A stretch of 64,000 nt of DNA from Paragorgia papillata (taxonomy: Eukaryota; Cnidaria; Anthozoa; Scleralcyonacea; Coralliidae), in contig JAWNZC010000087.1 of the NCBI GenBank assembly GCA_035771165.1, positions 5,961,501 through 6,025,500 on the forward strand, given 5' to 3'. Positions 1 through 9,331 of the stretch are shown here, in pieces. The notes under the pieces were generated by a model. The model did no database searches. It was not told the DNA's origin and saw only the letters and a program-made list of their open reading frames with translations. A program made the translations under genes and the position numbers. The first letter of the stretch is position 1; each line of letters opens with the position of its first letter.

Positions 1-108
1 AGTGTTCAGTGTGATGCACGGTGTGACGCACGGTGTGACGCACGGTGTGACGCACGGTGTGACGCCCGGAAGTAATTAGCACACATAGAGTGGGTGATAT
101 AAACCCAG
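1..108. repeat. Left terminal inverted repeat of Polinton (incomplete)
   Basis: Bases 1-108 match the reverse complement of 12763-12861. The inner part contains about 4.5 head-to-tail copies of a 12-bp unit (GTGTGACGCACG) at roughly 11-66, then a TATA-like stretch at 96-103. The right arm has fewer 12-bp units, so the two arms differ in copy number. The outermost poly-C section seen at the right end is not in the window. Confidence 0.9.
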
Positions 109-366
109 CGTATTCGTCCATTCAGACACTCTGTCTACAGTGTCTCACCCGTGGTTTCTGGAGTTTTCTTGTTCTATCGCTTGTAGATTTTTATTTTTGA
201 CGTCTCATCGTGATTTAGGAAAAGGTAAGTTTGTGATTAGTTATTACGTTAATCGATTTGTTTAAGGAAAAGTGTGTACATTTTATATATCGTTGGTATG
301 GTCATTATGTGTGTGTTTATATATTTTATCTGAGTATTATAGACATATTCTTTTCTGTTGACAGTA

Positions 367-1509
367 ATGGATCTTATTGATGTGATTAAAAGTTGTACAA
401 CCAGCGAAGAGATAGATGTGTTGGAGTTGGTGTTTACCTTCGACGAGAGACACAAGGAAGCGGCTTTCAACCAGCGCATTGTCATCTTGGTAAATGCGTT
501 GGAGCGAGATTTGGAGGTTGAGAGACGCGGAATATGTCCGGACATGTTCACTGGTTGGTCGACTGAAGAACGCGCCTTGTTCAACGCCGATTGGAACGAC
601 GATTCCTTCATCGCCGATCTACCAGCAACTCCTGAAGCTATGCCCGAGTGGTTCAGCGGCGAATGGGACGATGATTCTTTCCTTGATAACCTACCACCAA
701 TGCCTGAAGTAATGCCCGAGGCTACCCAGACCGGAGAAGGAAGCCGTAAGCGACCCGTACAAGATGACGACGGCGCATCAACAAGTAAGAAAGCTAAAAC
801 TGTTCCGTTATTTACTGTTAAGTCGGTTAAGCAAGTAAAGGTGAAGAAGTTTAAGACCACGGGCCTTGATTACAGAGTTCAGTTCCATGATTTTCAAGTG
901 CGGGGTTTACCTGATGTTCTAAGGCTTCTGCATCAAGTGTTTGATAGTTTGTTAGATTGTGTCACGGACGGCGTTGCTATGCACGATCAAGTCCGATTCA
1001 TTATGCATTCGCCTCAACTTGAATATCCAATTTCGTTACCCTTCATGCCTCGTGAAAGATTGACCGCGGAAAGAATTTTGGCCGAAGTCGAAAGAGTCAT
1101 TCAATCGAACGATACGTTTACCCTAGATGATTCGATTACTGTTAACATTATCCATGTTGAGATGCCGAACGGAGGAACGGGGAAAAAGCGGTATATCCCC
1201 AATTTAGACAAATATTTAGAAAGAAAACACTGTATTGTCCGTATTCAAAACAAAGATAATTTATGTTTCGCACGAGCCATTGTCGTCGCACAAGCCAAAG
1301 TCGACAATGATGAGAGATATCCTTACATTAAGAATACCAACGCGGCGATACAAGCCAATCTTGCTCGCGAACTACACGAGAAGGCCAACGTGCCGTTAGG
1401 TCAGTGCGAGCTCGAAGAAGTCAAGAAATTTCAAACCTATTTGACCGACTATCAAATTAACATTGTGTCCAAAGAACATTTGAATACCATAATTTATTCG
1501 GTTTCCTGA
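367..1509 (+). pseudogene. Polinton DNA polymerase B, N-terminal segment
   Basis: This is the N-terminal part of the long protein-primed family-B polymerase typical of Polintons. The C-terminal 110 residues carry the conserved stretch around KDNLCFARAIV that precedes the zinc-rich and exonuclease regions in this family. The ATG at 367 was chosen because it directly follows a splice acceptor: a consensus donor (AAAG/GTAAGT) at 225 and an acceptor (TTGACAG) ending at 364 define a 140-base 5'UTR intron. The frame ends at 1509, and the continuation resumes in another frame at about 1525, so a frameshift separates it from the next segment. Residues 60-140 are acidic and probably disordered. Expected role: replication of the element's linear DNA. 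Confidence 0.8.
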
Positions 1510-1555
1510 AGCATCCAAACACATATATCTCTACGCCCACGATAATCACTACGAT

Positions 1556-3355
1556 GTGATCTCAAGCATGCCGGCGTTCCTCGCTCGCAAGAAGTACTGC
1601 CATGTATGTAAGAAAGGTTACGATAAGATCGAAGACCATCTTTGCGGTGACACCTGTAAACTGTGTTACACACAAAACTGTCCGATCACAGGCTGGGTTC
1701 ATTGCGAAGATTGTAACCGCTTTTTTAAAAGTCAAGATTGTTTTGATCGGCATAAAGCAACCGAAGGCGAAAAGCGATCGATTTGTGCGTCTGCCGTGAA
1801 ATGTAAACATTGTAATCATGTGGTGAAAAGAGCAAACGAACTAAATCATAACTGTGGGCTTGTTCGATGTACAGTATGTCAGAAATACGTAGAGCCAGAG
1901 AACCATCAATGTTATATTCAACCCGTAAAGCAAAGAAAAACCGATTCGGGAACTCAGTCTGATACAAATTTACTTGATGATGAGGCGGCCGTAGGCGTAG
2001 AACAAGTTACTGAAAGCGACTACAACCAGTTATTATTCTTTGACTTTGAATGTACACAAGAAGGTGGCGATCATATCCCAAATCTTTGCGTTGTGCACAA
2101 TGAAAGCGGTCAAGAATGGGTGTTCCGAGGTCCGAACACACGCGATGAATTTTGCGAATGGCTTTTCCAGGAGCAACACGCCGGCAGTATAGTATTGGCT
2201 CATAATTTCCAAGGCTACGATGGTTATTTTATTCTACAATATCTACATAAGAATGGCCTGGTACCGGAAGTAATCATGCGTGGGACGAAGATTTTAACAC
2301 TTAACGTGCCAGTGTTAAAGATTAAGTTTGTCGATTCGTTATGTTTTATTCCGATGAGACTTGCAAGTTTCCCAAAAACATTCGGCCTAGCTGAACTTGC
2401 CAAAGGTTATTTTCCACATCATTTTAACATCGAAGCCAACCAGAGTTACGTGGGCCCTATTCCCGCCGCAAAGTATTTTGATCCAGACGGAATGAGTCCT
2501 GAAGACAGAAGCAAATTTTATGAATGGTATAACCCATTGGAAGCTAGCGATTACGTTTTTGACTTTCAAGAAGAAATTTTAAAGTATTGCCGGTCAGACG
2601 TCGATATTCTCCGACGCTGTTGCCTTGAGTTCCGTGAACTATTTCGCTCGGTTACCGATATTGATCCGTTCGAGAAATGTTTGACGATCGCTTCAGCATG
2701 CAATTTGGTGTTCCGTAAGAACTTTCTACGTGAGAATACGATTGCCATTATCCCTCCGCATGGCTACAGACCAGAAGACAAACAATCAGTAATTGCCTTC
2801 AAGTGGCTCGCATACACCGCACAGTCGAACAATATCTCCATCCGTCATGCGCGTAATTCTGGCGAACAACGCATCGGTACATATCGAATCGATGGTTATC
2901 ATGCTGAGAGCAAAACGTGCTACGAACTGCATGGCTGTTTCTGGCACGGGTGCATTAGATGCTATTCCAGAGATACAATAAATCCCGTCAGCCAACAAAC
3001 CATGCAAGATTTACACCAGCGCACCCTAGAGAAGACGCGCTACCTCCGAGCGCAAGGTTACAATGTCGTCGAGATGTGGGAGTGTGACTTGAGACGTCAA
3101 GTCGAAGCCGACCCCGAAATGAAAGTTTATTTCGATCGTTTCGAAATCGCAGAGCCTCTCGAACCGGACATAGTCTGTACGGAGGTCGCACGAACGCGGC
3201 GAAATTATTTCATGAGTGCCGAGAAAACGAGAAGATACATTACGTTGATTTTACCAGTCTTTATCCGTGGACCATTAAGTATTGTACCTATCCCGTTGAT
3301 CATCCTGAGATTATTACGGAGAACTTTGGAGACATTTCGCAGTACTTTGGTTTAG
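1556..3355 (+). pseudogene. Polinton DNA polymerase B, zinc-rich and exonuclease segment
   Basis: This middle part of the polymerase opens with four or more CxxC/CxxxxH groups (1590-1920), a zinc-rich region seen in Polinton polymerases. The 3'-5' exonuclease motifs follow: FFDFECT (Exo I, about 2036) and HNFQGYDGYF (Exo II, about 2203). A later segment with YELHGCFWHGC (about 2925) resembles the endonuclease-like insert known in these proteins. The frame shifts near 3178, and the polymerase motif A region (DFTSLYPWT, about 3245) is readable only in a different frame. The last 60 residues of this frame are therefore not genuine. A further shift lies before 3416. Confidence 0.85.
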
Positions 3356-3415
3356 TGAAATGTACAGTCCTGCCTCCACGTCGTCTTCTACATCCGGTAC
3401 TTCCGTATAGAGCTC

Positions 3416-4576
3416 ATGGTAAGCTCATGTTTTTCGTTGTGCCGCACTTGTACCGATGATCTTCAACAAGCGCCATGCAATCACACCGACCAAGAACGCG
3501 CCTTTCAGGGTACCTGGGTAACCTTAGAAGTACAGAAAGCGTTAGAGAAGGGTTATCAATTATTAAACATTCACGAGGTGTGGCATTTTCCTCAAACCAG
3601 TAATGAACTTTTTACTGACTATATTGACACTTTTTTGAAGATTAAGCAGGAATCTAGTGGTTTTCCAGAGGGATGTGACACTGATGAGAAGAGACAGCAA
3701 TACATTGATGAGTACTTCCAAAACGAGGGCATTCGTCTGGAGAGGAACAAGATTGAGAAGAACCCAGGTCTACGAGCGTTATCGAAGCTGATGCTGAATT
3801 CGTTTTGGGGTGAGTATTTTTATATTAAAACTGCTGAAAAAAAAAAATTATTTATATTCCGTATGTTTTTATTAATTCTTGCAGGCAAGTTTGCACAGAA
3901 GCCCAACATGACCAAAGTGAAGCTAGTTTCCAATCCGGAGGAATACTTTGACATGTTAACCTCGGATGAAATTGAAGTTACCGATGCATCGTTCGTTAGC
4001 GACGACGTCGTGGAACTCCGCTACGAGAACAAGGAGAACTTCGTGGAGACCAACTCAAGAACTAACGTGGTGATTGCCGCCTTCACGACAGCTCACGCCC
4101 GCCTCAAGCTTTACAGCGTTTTGGAGGAGTTGGAAGAACGAGTGTTATACTACGATACGGATTCTGTGATATACACGAGCAAGCCGGGAGAATCGGACCC
4201 AGAGACAGGTGTTTACCTTGGAGAACTGACCGACGAACTTGGTGGAGACTACATTACAACGTTTGTGTCTGGGGGACCAAAAAACTACGCGTACGAACTC
4301 AGTAGCGAGAAAACGTGTTGTAAAATAAGAGGCATTACTTTAAATTATAAAGCTTTAGAGAAATTGAATTTTAATGTTATGTGTGACATGGTATATCTTA
4401 ATGCCATAAGTGATATAGTAGATCCAGTGAAAGTTTCCATAGATACTCCTTTTAAAATTACGAGAGATACGACGACTAAGCAAGTGATTACTAAGCAACA
4501 AAGTAAAGACTATAGGGTAGTTTACAACAAACGCGTTATTGTAGATAGTTTTAATACAGTTCCTTACGGATTTTAA
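3416..4576 (+). pseudogene. Polinton DNA polymerase B, catalytic C-terminal segment with short intron
   Basis: This is the palm and thumb part of the family-B polymerase. Motif B is LMLNSFWG (about 3790), followed by the FAQKPNM stretch, and motif C is YYDTDSV (about 4147). Between the G of FWG and KFAQ sits a 75-base insert (3810-3884) with a GTGAGT donor and TTGCAG acceptor. It is a multiple of three with no stop, so it reads through, but its removal restores the family spacing; I read it as a spliceosomal intron. The first residues of the frame are doubtful because of the upstream shift. The gene ends at 4576, about 100 bases before the antisense tRNA. Confidence 0.87.
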
Positions 4577-4679
4577 CTTTGTGTGTTTGTAAATAGTTTT
4601 GAAATTTTGTGTGTACTTGTAAATAGGAAAAAATTACATCTTTTATTAACACTATCGTCTTGTTTTGAAGAAAAATGTT

Positions 4680-4762
4680 TGCCAAGAGTGGGATTCGAAC
4701 CCACGCGTGCAAATGCACATTGGATCTTGAATCCAACGCCTTAACCACTCGGTTATCTGGGC
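4680..4762 (-). tRNA. tRNA-Leu (anticodon CAA)
   Basis: The minus strand folds as an 83-nt class II tRNA: acceptor GCCCAGA/TCTTGGC with one C:U mismatch, D-arm CCGAGTGGTTAAGG, anticodon stem TTGGA/TCCAA around loop TTCAAGA (anticodon CAA), a long variable arm (TGTGCA/TGCACG), and a perfect T arm GTGGG-TTCGAAT-CCCAC with a B-box. No intron is seen and CCA is not encoded. It lies inside the Polinton between polymerase and ATPase, antisense to both. The A-box deviates slightly (TAACCGAGTGG), so activity is not certain. Confidence 0.9.
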
Positions 4763-4858
4763 ATTTATTGGATTATAATATAATTAATTGATAGGCGAAT
4801 GTGCATGGGGGGATAGGAAACATACTCAAGTGATAGGAGCACCAGGGTGGGCGTCGAT

Positions 4859-4960
4859 AGGGACACAGGGACTAATATTAGTCCCCCAGGGACACATTTG
4901 CAAAGTGAATATTAATTATAGGGACACCGGGACTCATATTAGTCCCCCAGGGACACATTT
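4859..4960. repeat. Two 41-bp direct repeats with internal palindrome
   Basis: Bases 4859-4899 and 4920-4960 are near-identical, differing at two or three positions. The first contains a perfect 18-bp palindrome, GGGACTAATATTAGTCCC (4868-4885). They sit in the non-coding gap between the tRNA and the next gene, so a protein-binding or replication role is possible but unproven. Confidence 0.8.
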
Positions 4961-4997
4961 AAAACAATCCATTTTATGAAAATGTTCAGTTAGAGCT

Positions 4998-5216
4998 ATG
5001 CCTCGAAAGCGTAAGGATTGTCCGATTTTCGGAAAGAAAAGCTTGCTCAAATTATCAAATCATTTGGCTGCCACGCACCACCTGTCCTCAGAAGATAGAC
5101 AATCTCATCTCATTCGTGCTAAAGTTACTCCTTTAGACTTAGAAACTATTTTGAATGAATTACACAGACTTATTCGAAATACTAAAGTTACGAAGCAGCC
5201 AAAATGGTATAAATAA
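4998..5216 (+). CDS. Small basic Polinton protein with degenerate C2H2-like finger
   Basis: This 72-residue basic protein begins MPRKRKDCP and continues with a KLSNHLAATHHL segment. The layout resembles a C2H2 zinc finger, but the second cysteine is missing (CPIF where CPxC would be expected), so zinc binding is probably lost. It precedes the ATPase by 32 bases. In the second Polinton-like element of this window a real C2H2 finger is fused to the N-terminus of the ATPase, so I infer this is the separate, decayed equivalent of that finger. DNA binding is plausible; nothing else can be said. Confidence 0.55.
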   Translation: MPRKRKDCPIFGKKSLLKLSNHLAATHHLSSEDRQSHLIRAKVTPLDLETILNELHRLIRNTKVTKQPKWYK

Positions 5217-5248
5217 GATTTCACAAGATCGGTCTGTTCAGTTTAACT

Positions 5249-5857
5249 ATGTACTCCATACCGTTAACACATCCTTTTGGGCTCTTGGACTCTGGAGGTA
5301 CTAAGACAGGCAAGACAACGTTTGAGAAACAAATGTTAGCCAACGCCCAAATCATGATCGATCCACCCCCAGAAAATATCGTGTATTTCTACTCGGAATA
5401 TCAAGATACGTTCGGCGAAATAGAAACCTTAATTCCAGGGATTCAGTTTGTCCAAGGTTTACCCGAATCGATGTTGGATAGCATTAACCCCAAAACAAGA
5501 AATTTGTACATCATTGATGACATGATGGGTGAAAAAGATAGTATTATCGCGAAATTATTTACGAAAAAATCGCACCATGGGAATCTAAGTGTAATTTATA
5601 TCGTGCAAAATTTGTTTCATCAAAGCAAAGATCACCGTACCATTTCCCTCAACGCTAGTTATCTCGTGTTAACCAAAAATGTTCGTGATGCGAGTCAAGT
5701 GACTCATCTGGCCAAACAGTTGTATCCCAGCAACACAAAGTTTTTCCAGCAAGCCTATCAGATGGCGACTAAAGAGCCATATTCCTACCTGTTTGTCGAT
5801 CTCACTCCGACATGTCCCGACGAAAATCCGAGTAAGATCCGGTATCTTTCCGACTGA
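5249..5857 (+). CDS. Genome-packaging ATPase (FtsK/HerA, A32-like)
   Basis: This 202-residue P-loop ATPase has Walker A GGTKTGKT (residues 16-23), Walker B LYIIDD (residues 86-91), a sensor-like SVIYIVQN segment, and a conserved RTISLNASYLVL tract. It would power loading of element DNA into capsids and is a hallmark of Polintons and adintoviruses. The length fits the compact members of the family. It shares the order PPPENI..., Walker B, FTKKSHHxNLSVIYIVQN with the ATPase at 51415-52767, although that protein is twice as long because of N- and C-terminal additions. Confidence 0.88.
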   Translation: MYSIPLTHPFGLLDSGGTKTGKTTFEKQMLANAQIMIDPPPENIVYFYSEYQDTFGEIETLIPGIQFVQGLPESMLDSINPKTRNLYIIDDMMGEKDSIIAKLFTKKSHHGNLSVIYIVQNLFHQSKDHRTISLNASYLVLTKNVRDASQVTHLAKQLYPSNTKFFQQAYQMATKEPYSYLFVDLTPTCPDENPSKIRYLSD

Positions 5858-5923
5858 TACCCACTACGTGTACCAGCCCAGAGTATAAAAGGGGCTGTTC
5901 AAGGACAATGCGATCATTTGACC

Positions 5924-6253
5924 ATGTCTGCTTGTATAAGAAAGAACTGCGACGTTTTAAAAGTACTTACAAAGTGTAAACCAGAACTACGAAACGCAAT
6001 TATAAAAGCAGCCGACGACGATTTAATAGAAGCCATTAGGCAGTGTCTTTTGAACGTGTGGTGTGAAACAATTAAGATTACTCCGAAGACAGCAAGGAAA
6101 CTAGTCCCTTATAACGACCATATCAAGTTTGTTGCTGATAAACGTAATCCAGTAACAAAAATAAAGAAAGTTATTCTACAAGAAGGTGAAGGTTTTCTAC
6201 CGTTTCTCTTAGCTCCTGTACTTGAACAACTGGCAAGTTTTTTAACCAAATAA
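5924..6253 (+). CDS. Small conserved Polinton protein with hydrophobic GEGFL tail
   Basis: This protein has about 109 residues. I chose the ATG at 5924 over an upstream TTG. The C-terminal motif GEGFLPFLLAPVLEQL is hydrophobic and follows a basic stretch. The same motif (GEGFLDVLLGPVLEGL) ends the 105-residue proteins at 50878-51195 and 53839-54156, so this is a conserved family in both elements. Virion or membrane association is possible from the hydrophobic tail, but no function is established. Its TAA stop and the next gene's ATG overlap by one base at 6253. Confidence 0.75.
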   Translation: MSACIRKNCDVLKVLTKCKPELRNAIIKAADDDLIEAIRQCLLNVWCETIKITPKTARKLVPYNDHIKFVADKRNPVTKIKKVILQEGEGFLPFLLAPVLEQLASFLTK

Positions 6254-6975
6254 TGGAACACGTCAGGAGATTGGTGCTAGTTCCAGAACATATGACAGAT
6301 CGAAAGAAACCCTTGGTCACTCCTTTAACAGCGCAGGTGAATGAACTAGATTCAGAAATGCAAAATCTTCTTAAACGTCAAGATATAACACAAGACGAGA
6401 AAGTGAAAATGTACGATCAGTCGCTGCAACGTTATCTGGGTTATTACGATAAACGAATGAGTAGACCAGTACGTGTAAGCGTCATACCACCACCCGCAGC
6501 TGAAGAACCAGCGAATACAAAAGAGATTGTTGAAACAGAACCCTCCGAGTTACCTGGAGAGATAGAAACTGATATTTTAGAAAGTGTACCTGTAACAATG
6601 AAATCAAGAGCTCGACAGTTGGTTAAGAAACTTAAAGCAAATAAAGACCTCATAGGATGGACTGACCATGGACAGATGGTGTTTAAAGGACGACCTATTC
6701 CAGGTACAAATGTTATCGACTTGGTCAACGATTCTCTACGTCAACGAAAGAATTTCAACCCTGCTGGATGGCAGCTTTTCGCAAAAGCATTAGGAAACAT
6801 GAATGTTCCCGAAGGCATTATCAGAAATGAAAATCGTTTGAGTATGTTAAGAGAATATAAGACTAAAGATATTTCAGACACCACCCCCCTGACGTCACCG
6901 GTAGCCCCAGCAACATCGAAAAGAACAAAACAGAAACGAAGAGACAAAAACGTACATCCATATAAAATGGGTTAA
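6253..6975 (+). CDS. Conserved Polinton protein of unknown function
   Basis: This 240-residue protein has two conserved parts. Residues 20-75 (LDSEMQNLL...MYDQSLQRYLGYYDKRM) look helical and resemble the region C-terminal to the ATPase in the element at 49651-57090. Residues 130-200 (IGW...MVFKGRPIPGTNVIDLVND...PAGWQLFAKALGNMNVP) resemble the 224-residue protein at 54202-54876 in that element. A proline- and glutamate-rich linker joins them, and the C-terminus is lysine/arginine-rich. AATAAA signals follow at about 6975 and 7010. I do not know its function; the shared pairing suggests a structural or packaging role. Confidence 0.72.
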   Translation: MEHVRRLVLVPEHMTDRKKPLVTPLTAQVNELDSEMQNLLKRQDITQDEKVKMYDQSLQRYLGYYDKRMSRPVRVSVIPPPAAEEPANTKEIVETEPSELPGEIETDILESVPVTMKSRARQLVKKLKANKDLIGWTDHGQMVFKGRPIPGTNVIDLVNDSLRQRKNFNPAGWQLFAKALGNMNVPEGIIRNENRLSMLREYKTKDISDTTPLTSPVAPATSKRTKQKRRDKNVHPYKMG

Positions 6976-7049
6976 ATAAATTTATTCCTTGTAAAGCTTT
7001 GATATTACAATAAAGAATTGTTTACAACATTATTTGTCTTGTATTTATA

Positions 7050-7511
7050 TTACACACTATAATATTTATGCATAAAGTCCCGAACTAACATGTCATTCCA
7101 TTGTTTATTATCAGTAAACATGCCAACAACTGTTGACATGGGTATATTTCTACATCTATGTAAAGCATAAAACAAACAATATTGTCCACACACGCGAGAC
7201 CCTAATGACTGTAAAGTCTGTACATTCCAAGTAAAACTGCTAGTATGATCTAGTAAAAACGTTTCAAAGGTTTTGGTATAAAAGCTCGGTCCTTGTCCGT
7301 ACGAGTGCATGAACTCCCCTTGTCCATCTGAGGTGAGATAAATCGCTACCCAATGCGTACCAGGCCCCATACTAGGATCCACATTCAGAATAAAACCTCT
7401 AGGTCTTTTCAGTATCTGACTTGGTAGACGATCCGATGGTAACACGTCTTCAAATACGGTCTTGGTAAATGGATCACTTTTCAGGACGTTCAATATTTGT
7501 AGAGTGTTCAT
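7050..7511 (-). CDS. Adenain-like cysteine protease
   Basis: This 153-residue protein belongs to the adenovirus-protease (C5) type that matures virion proteins in Polintons. The catalytic histidine lies in GTHWVAIYL and the cysteine in RVCGQYCLFYALH. The acidic member is expected just after the histidine strand, in a segment usually read as DSYG or DSFG; here it is MHSYG, so a key acid seems replaced by histidine. The start at 7511 (MNTLQIL) gives the family length; the longer open frame upstream overlaps the capsid gene and is unlikely. The gene begins one base after the capsid gene's stop, which suggests a compact leftward unit. Confidence 0.85.
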   Translation of the reverse strand: MNTLQILNVLKSDPFTKTVFEDVLPSDRLPSQILKRPRGFILNVDPSMGPGTHWVAIYLTSDGQGEFMHSYGQGPSFYTKTFETFLLDHTSSFTWNVQTLQSLGSRVCGQYCLFYALHRCRNIPMSTVVGMFTDNKQWNDMLVRDFMHKYYSV

Positions 7512-7512
7512 C

Positions 7513-8858
7513 TTAACTGCTAAAGTCACATAGAACGTTGCGGTTGGCGTCAATTTCGATAAGACTTTGAAATTCTCCAAGCACTACGATATTTATAGCT
7601 GTTGTCAGAGCCGTTCCAAATTGACATTCTATCGATACGTTTCCATTTTTAATCGGTTGAATATGATCGCTCAGACACAGATCAGCTGTCAGATCAAACA
7701 CGAATAGAGTGTACCCAGTGGCATACTCGTCTCGTGTAATACCATTGCCATCATTTTGAAATAACTTGTTAGTACCAGCATACAAGGTTTGGAACGCAGA
7801 CACGTAGTTACTTCCTCTCGCAGCAGCAAATTTCAGTTGTATGGGTTTTCCAGGCAAATGCTCCCCATTTACCGTTAGACCAAGAGAAGTGATGTCGTAG
7901 TTTTTGAAATTGAAAAGATTTTTGGTATAGGTACCATTATAAGCATCTGCATCGACCATTCCAATGACCACTCGATCAGGTATAGGGCCTTGAAATATAT
8001 TTGGTTGATTGCCTGACATATTTCCTCTCGGTACAGAAAGGACTTTACAACTGACACGATTGATAGGGTACTTCGCCGTGACACGCTGAAGGGCATGGGC
8101 ATGAGCCATCATAACGGTAGAAGAGACGTTGACACGTCGAACGCGAAATACACATTCTTCCAAAACCACTTTAAAGTCAGGATGATCTCTGACGACACTA
8201 GGGAAAATGGGTTTCTCGAACGCACTAGCTTGAGCTTGATTGGTACAGCACCAAGGATATAACGGGCTTGTGCAAACAGGTCGGAATGGATTCTGCCTTC
8301 CATAGCCACAGACTTACTTTGACTTGCATGAACATACCGCAGTTTCAAACCCTTGTTTGCATCGGCATCTACTGCCACGGGGTTCACAACGTCCATTCGA
8401 CCTGCTTGATCTTTATAGAACAGCGCTGAGGTCAAATGAGATGATTTTGCGTCTTTGCTAAAGTTCAGTACAGTCTCCATATATGATCGCTAGGGATAAG
8501 CAGTGCTCGACGGTGTGACAAGTTTGTTGTTCAGGTAAACTTCTACTTGAGAAAATAAAGCATGCATCCATAGATTTACAGGTCCGACTTGGACATTTTC
8601 ATCGAGATTAGATCCGTCGTTGTTGGTTATTTTTGCTTTCACGTGTAGGTAACTGTTTGCTAAATCGGTATACACATCAGAATTTGCAGCACACAGAAAC
8701 TCTATGGTGTCTGAAGCTCCAATACTCGACACTGGATCTATATCTTCCCAAAATCCTTTATTCATTTCCACTTGTGTAGCAGGCATTACAAATAAATCTA
8801 ATTCTGATTTTGCACACTCACACGAATCTTTATGTAGGACACTAAAAGCTTGACTCAT
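7513..8858 (-). pseudogene. Major capsid protein (double jelly-roll, hexon-like), broken
   Basis: Three consecutive segments together match a Polinton major capsid protein of about 450 residues. The first (8858-8490) opens MSQAFSVLH and includes IEFLCAANSD and LWMHALFSQVEVYLNN, typical of the first jelly roll. An in-frame TAG at 8490-8492 ends it, and the same frame continues from 8489. A frameshift near 8200 then moves the frame to the segment ending at 7513, which contains ALQRVTAKYPINRV, PDRVVIGMVD and GYTLFVFDLT of the second jelly roll. The start codon overlaps the upstream pVI-like gene by four bases. The copy cannot make a full capsid protein. Confidence 0.9.
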
Positions 8859-9328
8859 GATTTATATTTTATAAACGGTCCAATCTTTGCTTCCGTAGGC
8901 TCAGATGTTTTCTTCTTCACAGTTTGCGAACGACTGACGGTTTTACGTCTTGTGTTGGTTTTTATAGGAGAATTCACCCGTTTGCGTTTACGACCGGCTC
9001 CTGATTGGTTCGTAATCCGACGGACCCCTTTTTGAGCAAGATCTTTCACGGCTTCAGAACCACGCCCTTTGATCGCTTGCTTTACATTCTTCCCTGTCAG
9101 AACATCTTGACCAACGTCTTTTACAGCTTGCAGAGCTCTTCTTCCAATAGCTTGAGCTCCTCGTTTCACCAGAGGTATTGCAAAGCGTGCAATACTTTTA
9201 AAAAAACTTCCAATGCCGTAACCTTTCTGAATACGTGCACCTCGGAAACCAGGTAGACTTCCACCTTGTTGTCTTCTTAAATAATGCTGTTGAAATTGCT
9301 TTACGTCTGGAATAATTGTATGTCTCAT
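8855..9328 (-). CDS. Minor virion protein, pVI-like
   Basis: This 157-residue basic protein starts MRHTIIPDVKQFQQHYL. A glycine-rich segment (GGSLPGFRG), then GYGIGSFFKSIARFAIPLVKRG, forms an amphipathic helix, and the C-terminus is lysine/arginine-rich (GRKRKRV). This order is typical of the small Polinton and adintovirus protein compared with adenovirus pVI or core proteins, thought to bind capsid or membrane. It lies between the penton-like and major capsid genes, as expected, and its stop overlaps the capsid ATG. Confidence 0.8.
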   Translation of the reverse strand: MRHTIIPDVKQFQQHYLRRQQGGSLPGFRGARIQKGYGIGSFFKSIARFAIPLVKRGAQAIGRRALQAVKDVGQDVLTGKNVKQAIKGRGSEAVKDLAQKGVRRITNQSGAGRKRKRVNSPIKTNTRRKTVSRSQTVKKKTSEPTEAKIGPFIKYKS

Positions 9329-9331
9329 TTT

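Noticed and set aside
1562..3191. Minus-strand ORFs of 60-85 codons opposite the polymerase
   Set aside because: Shadows of the polymerase coding strand.
4551..4748. 65-codon minus-strand ORF near the polymerase end
   Set aside because: It covers the tRNA-Leu and the polymerase 3' end; its apparent residues are the tRNA sequence.
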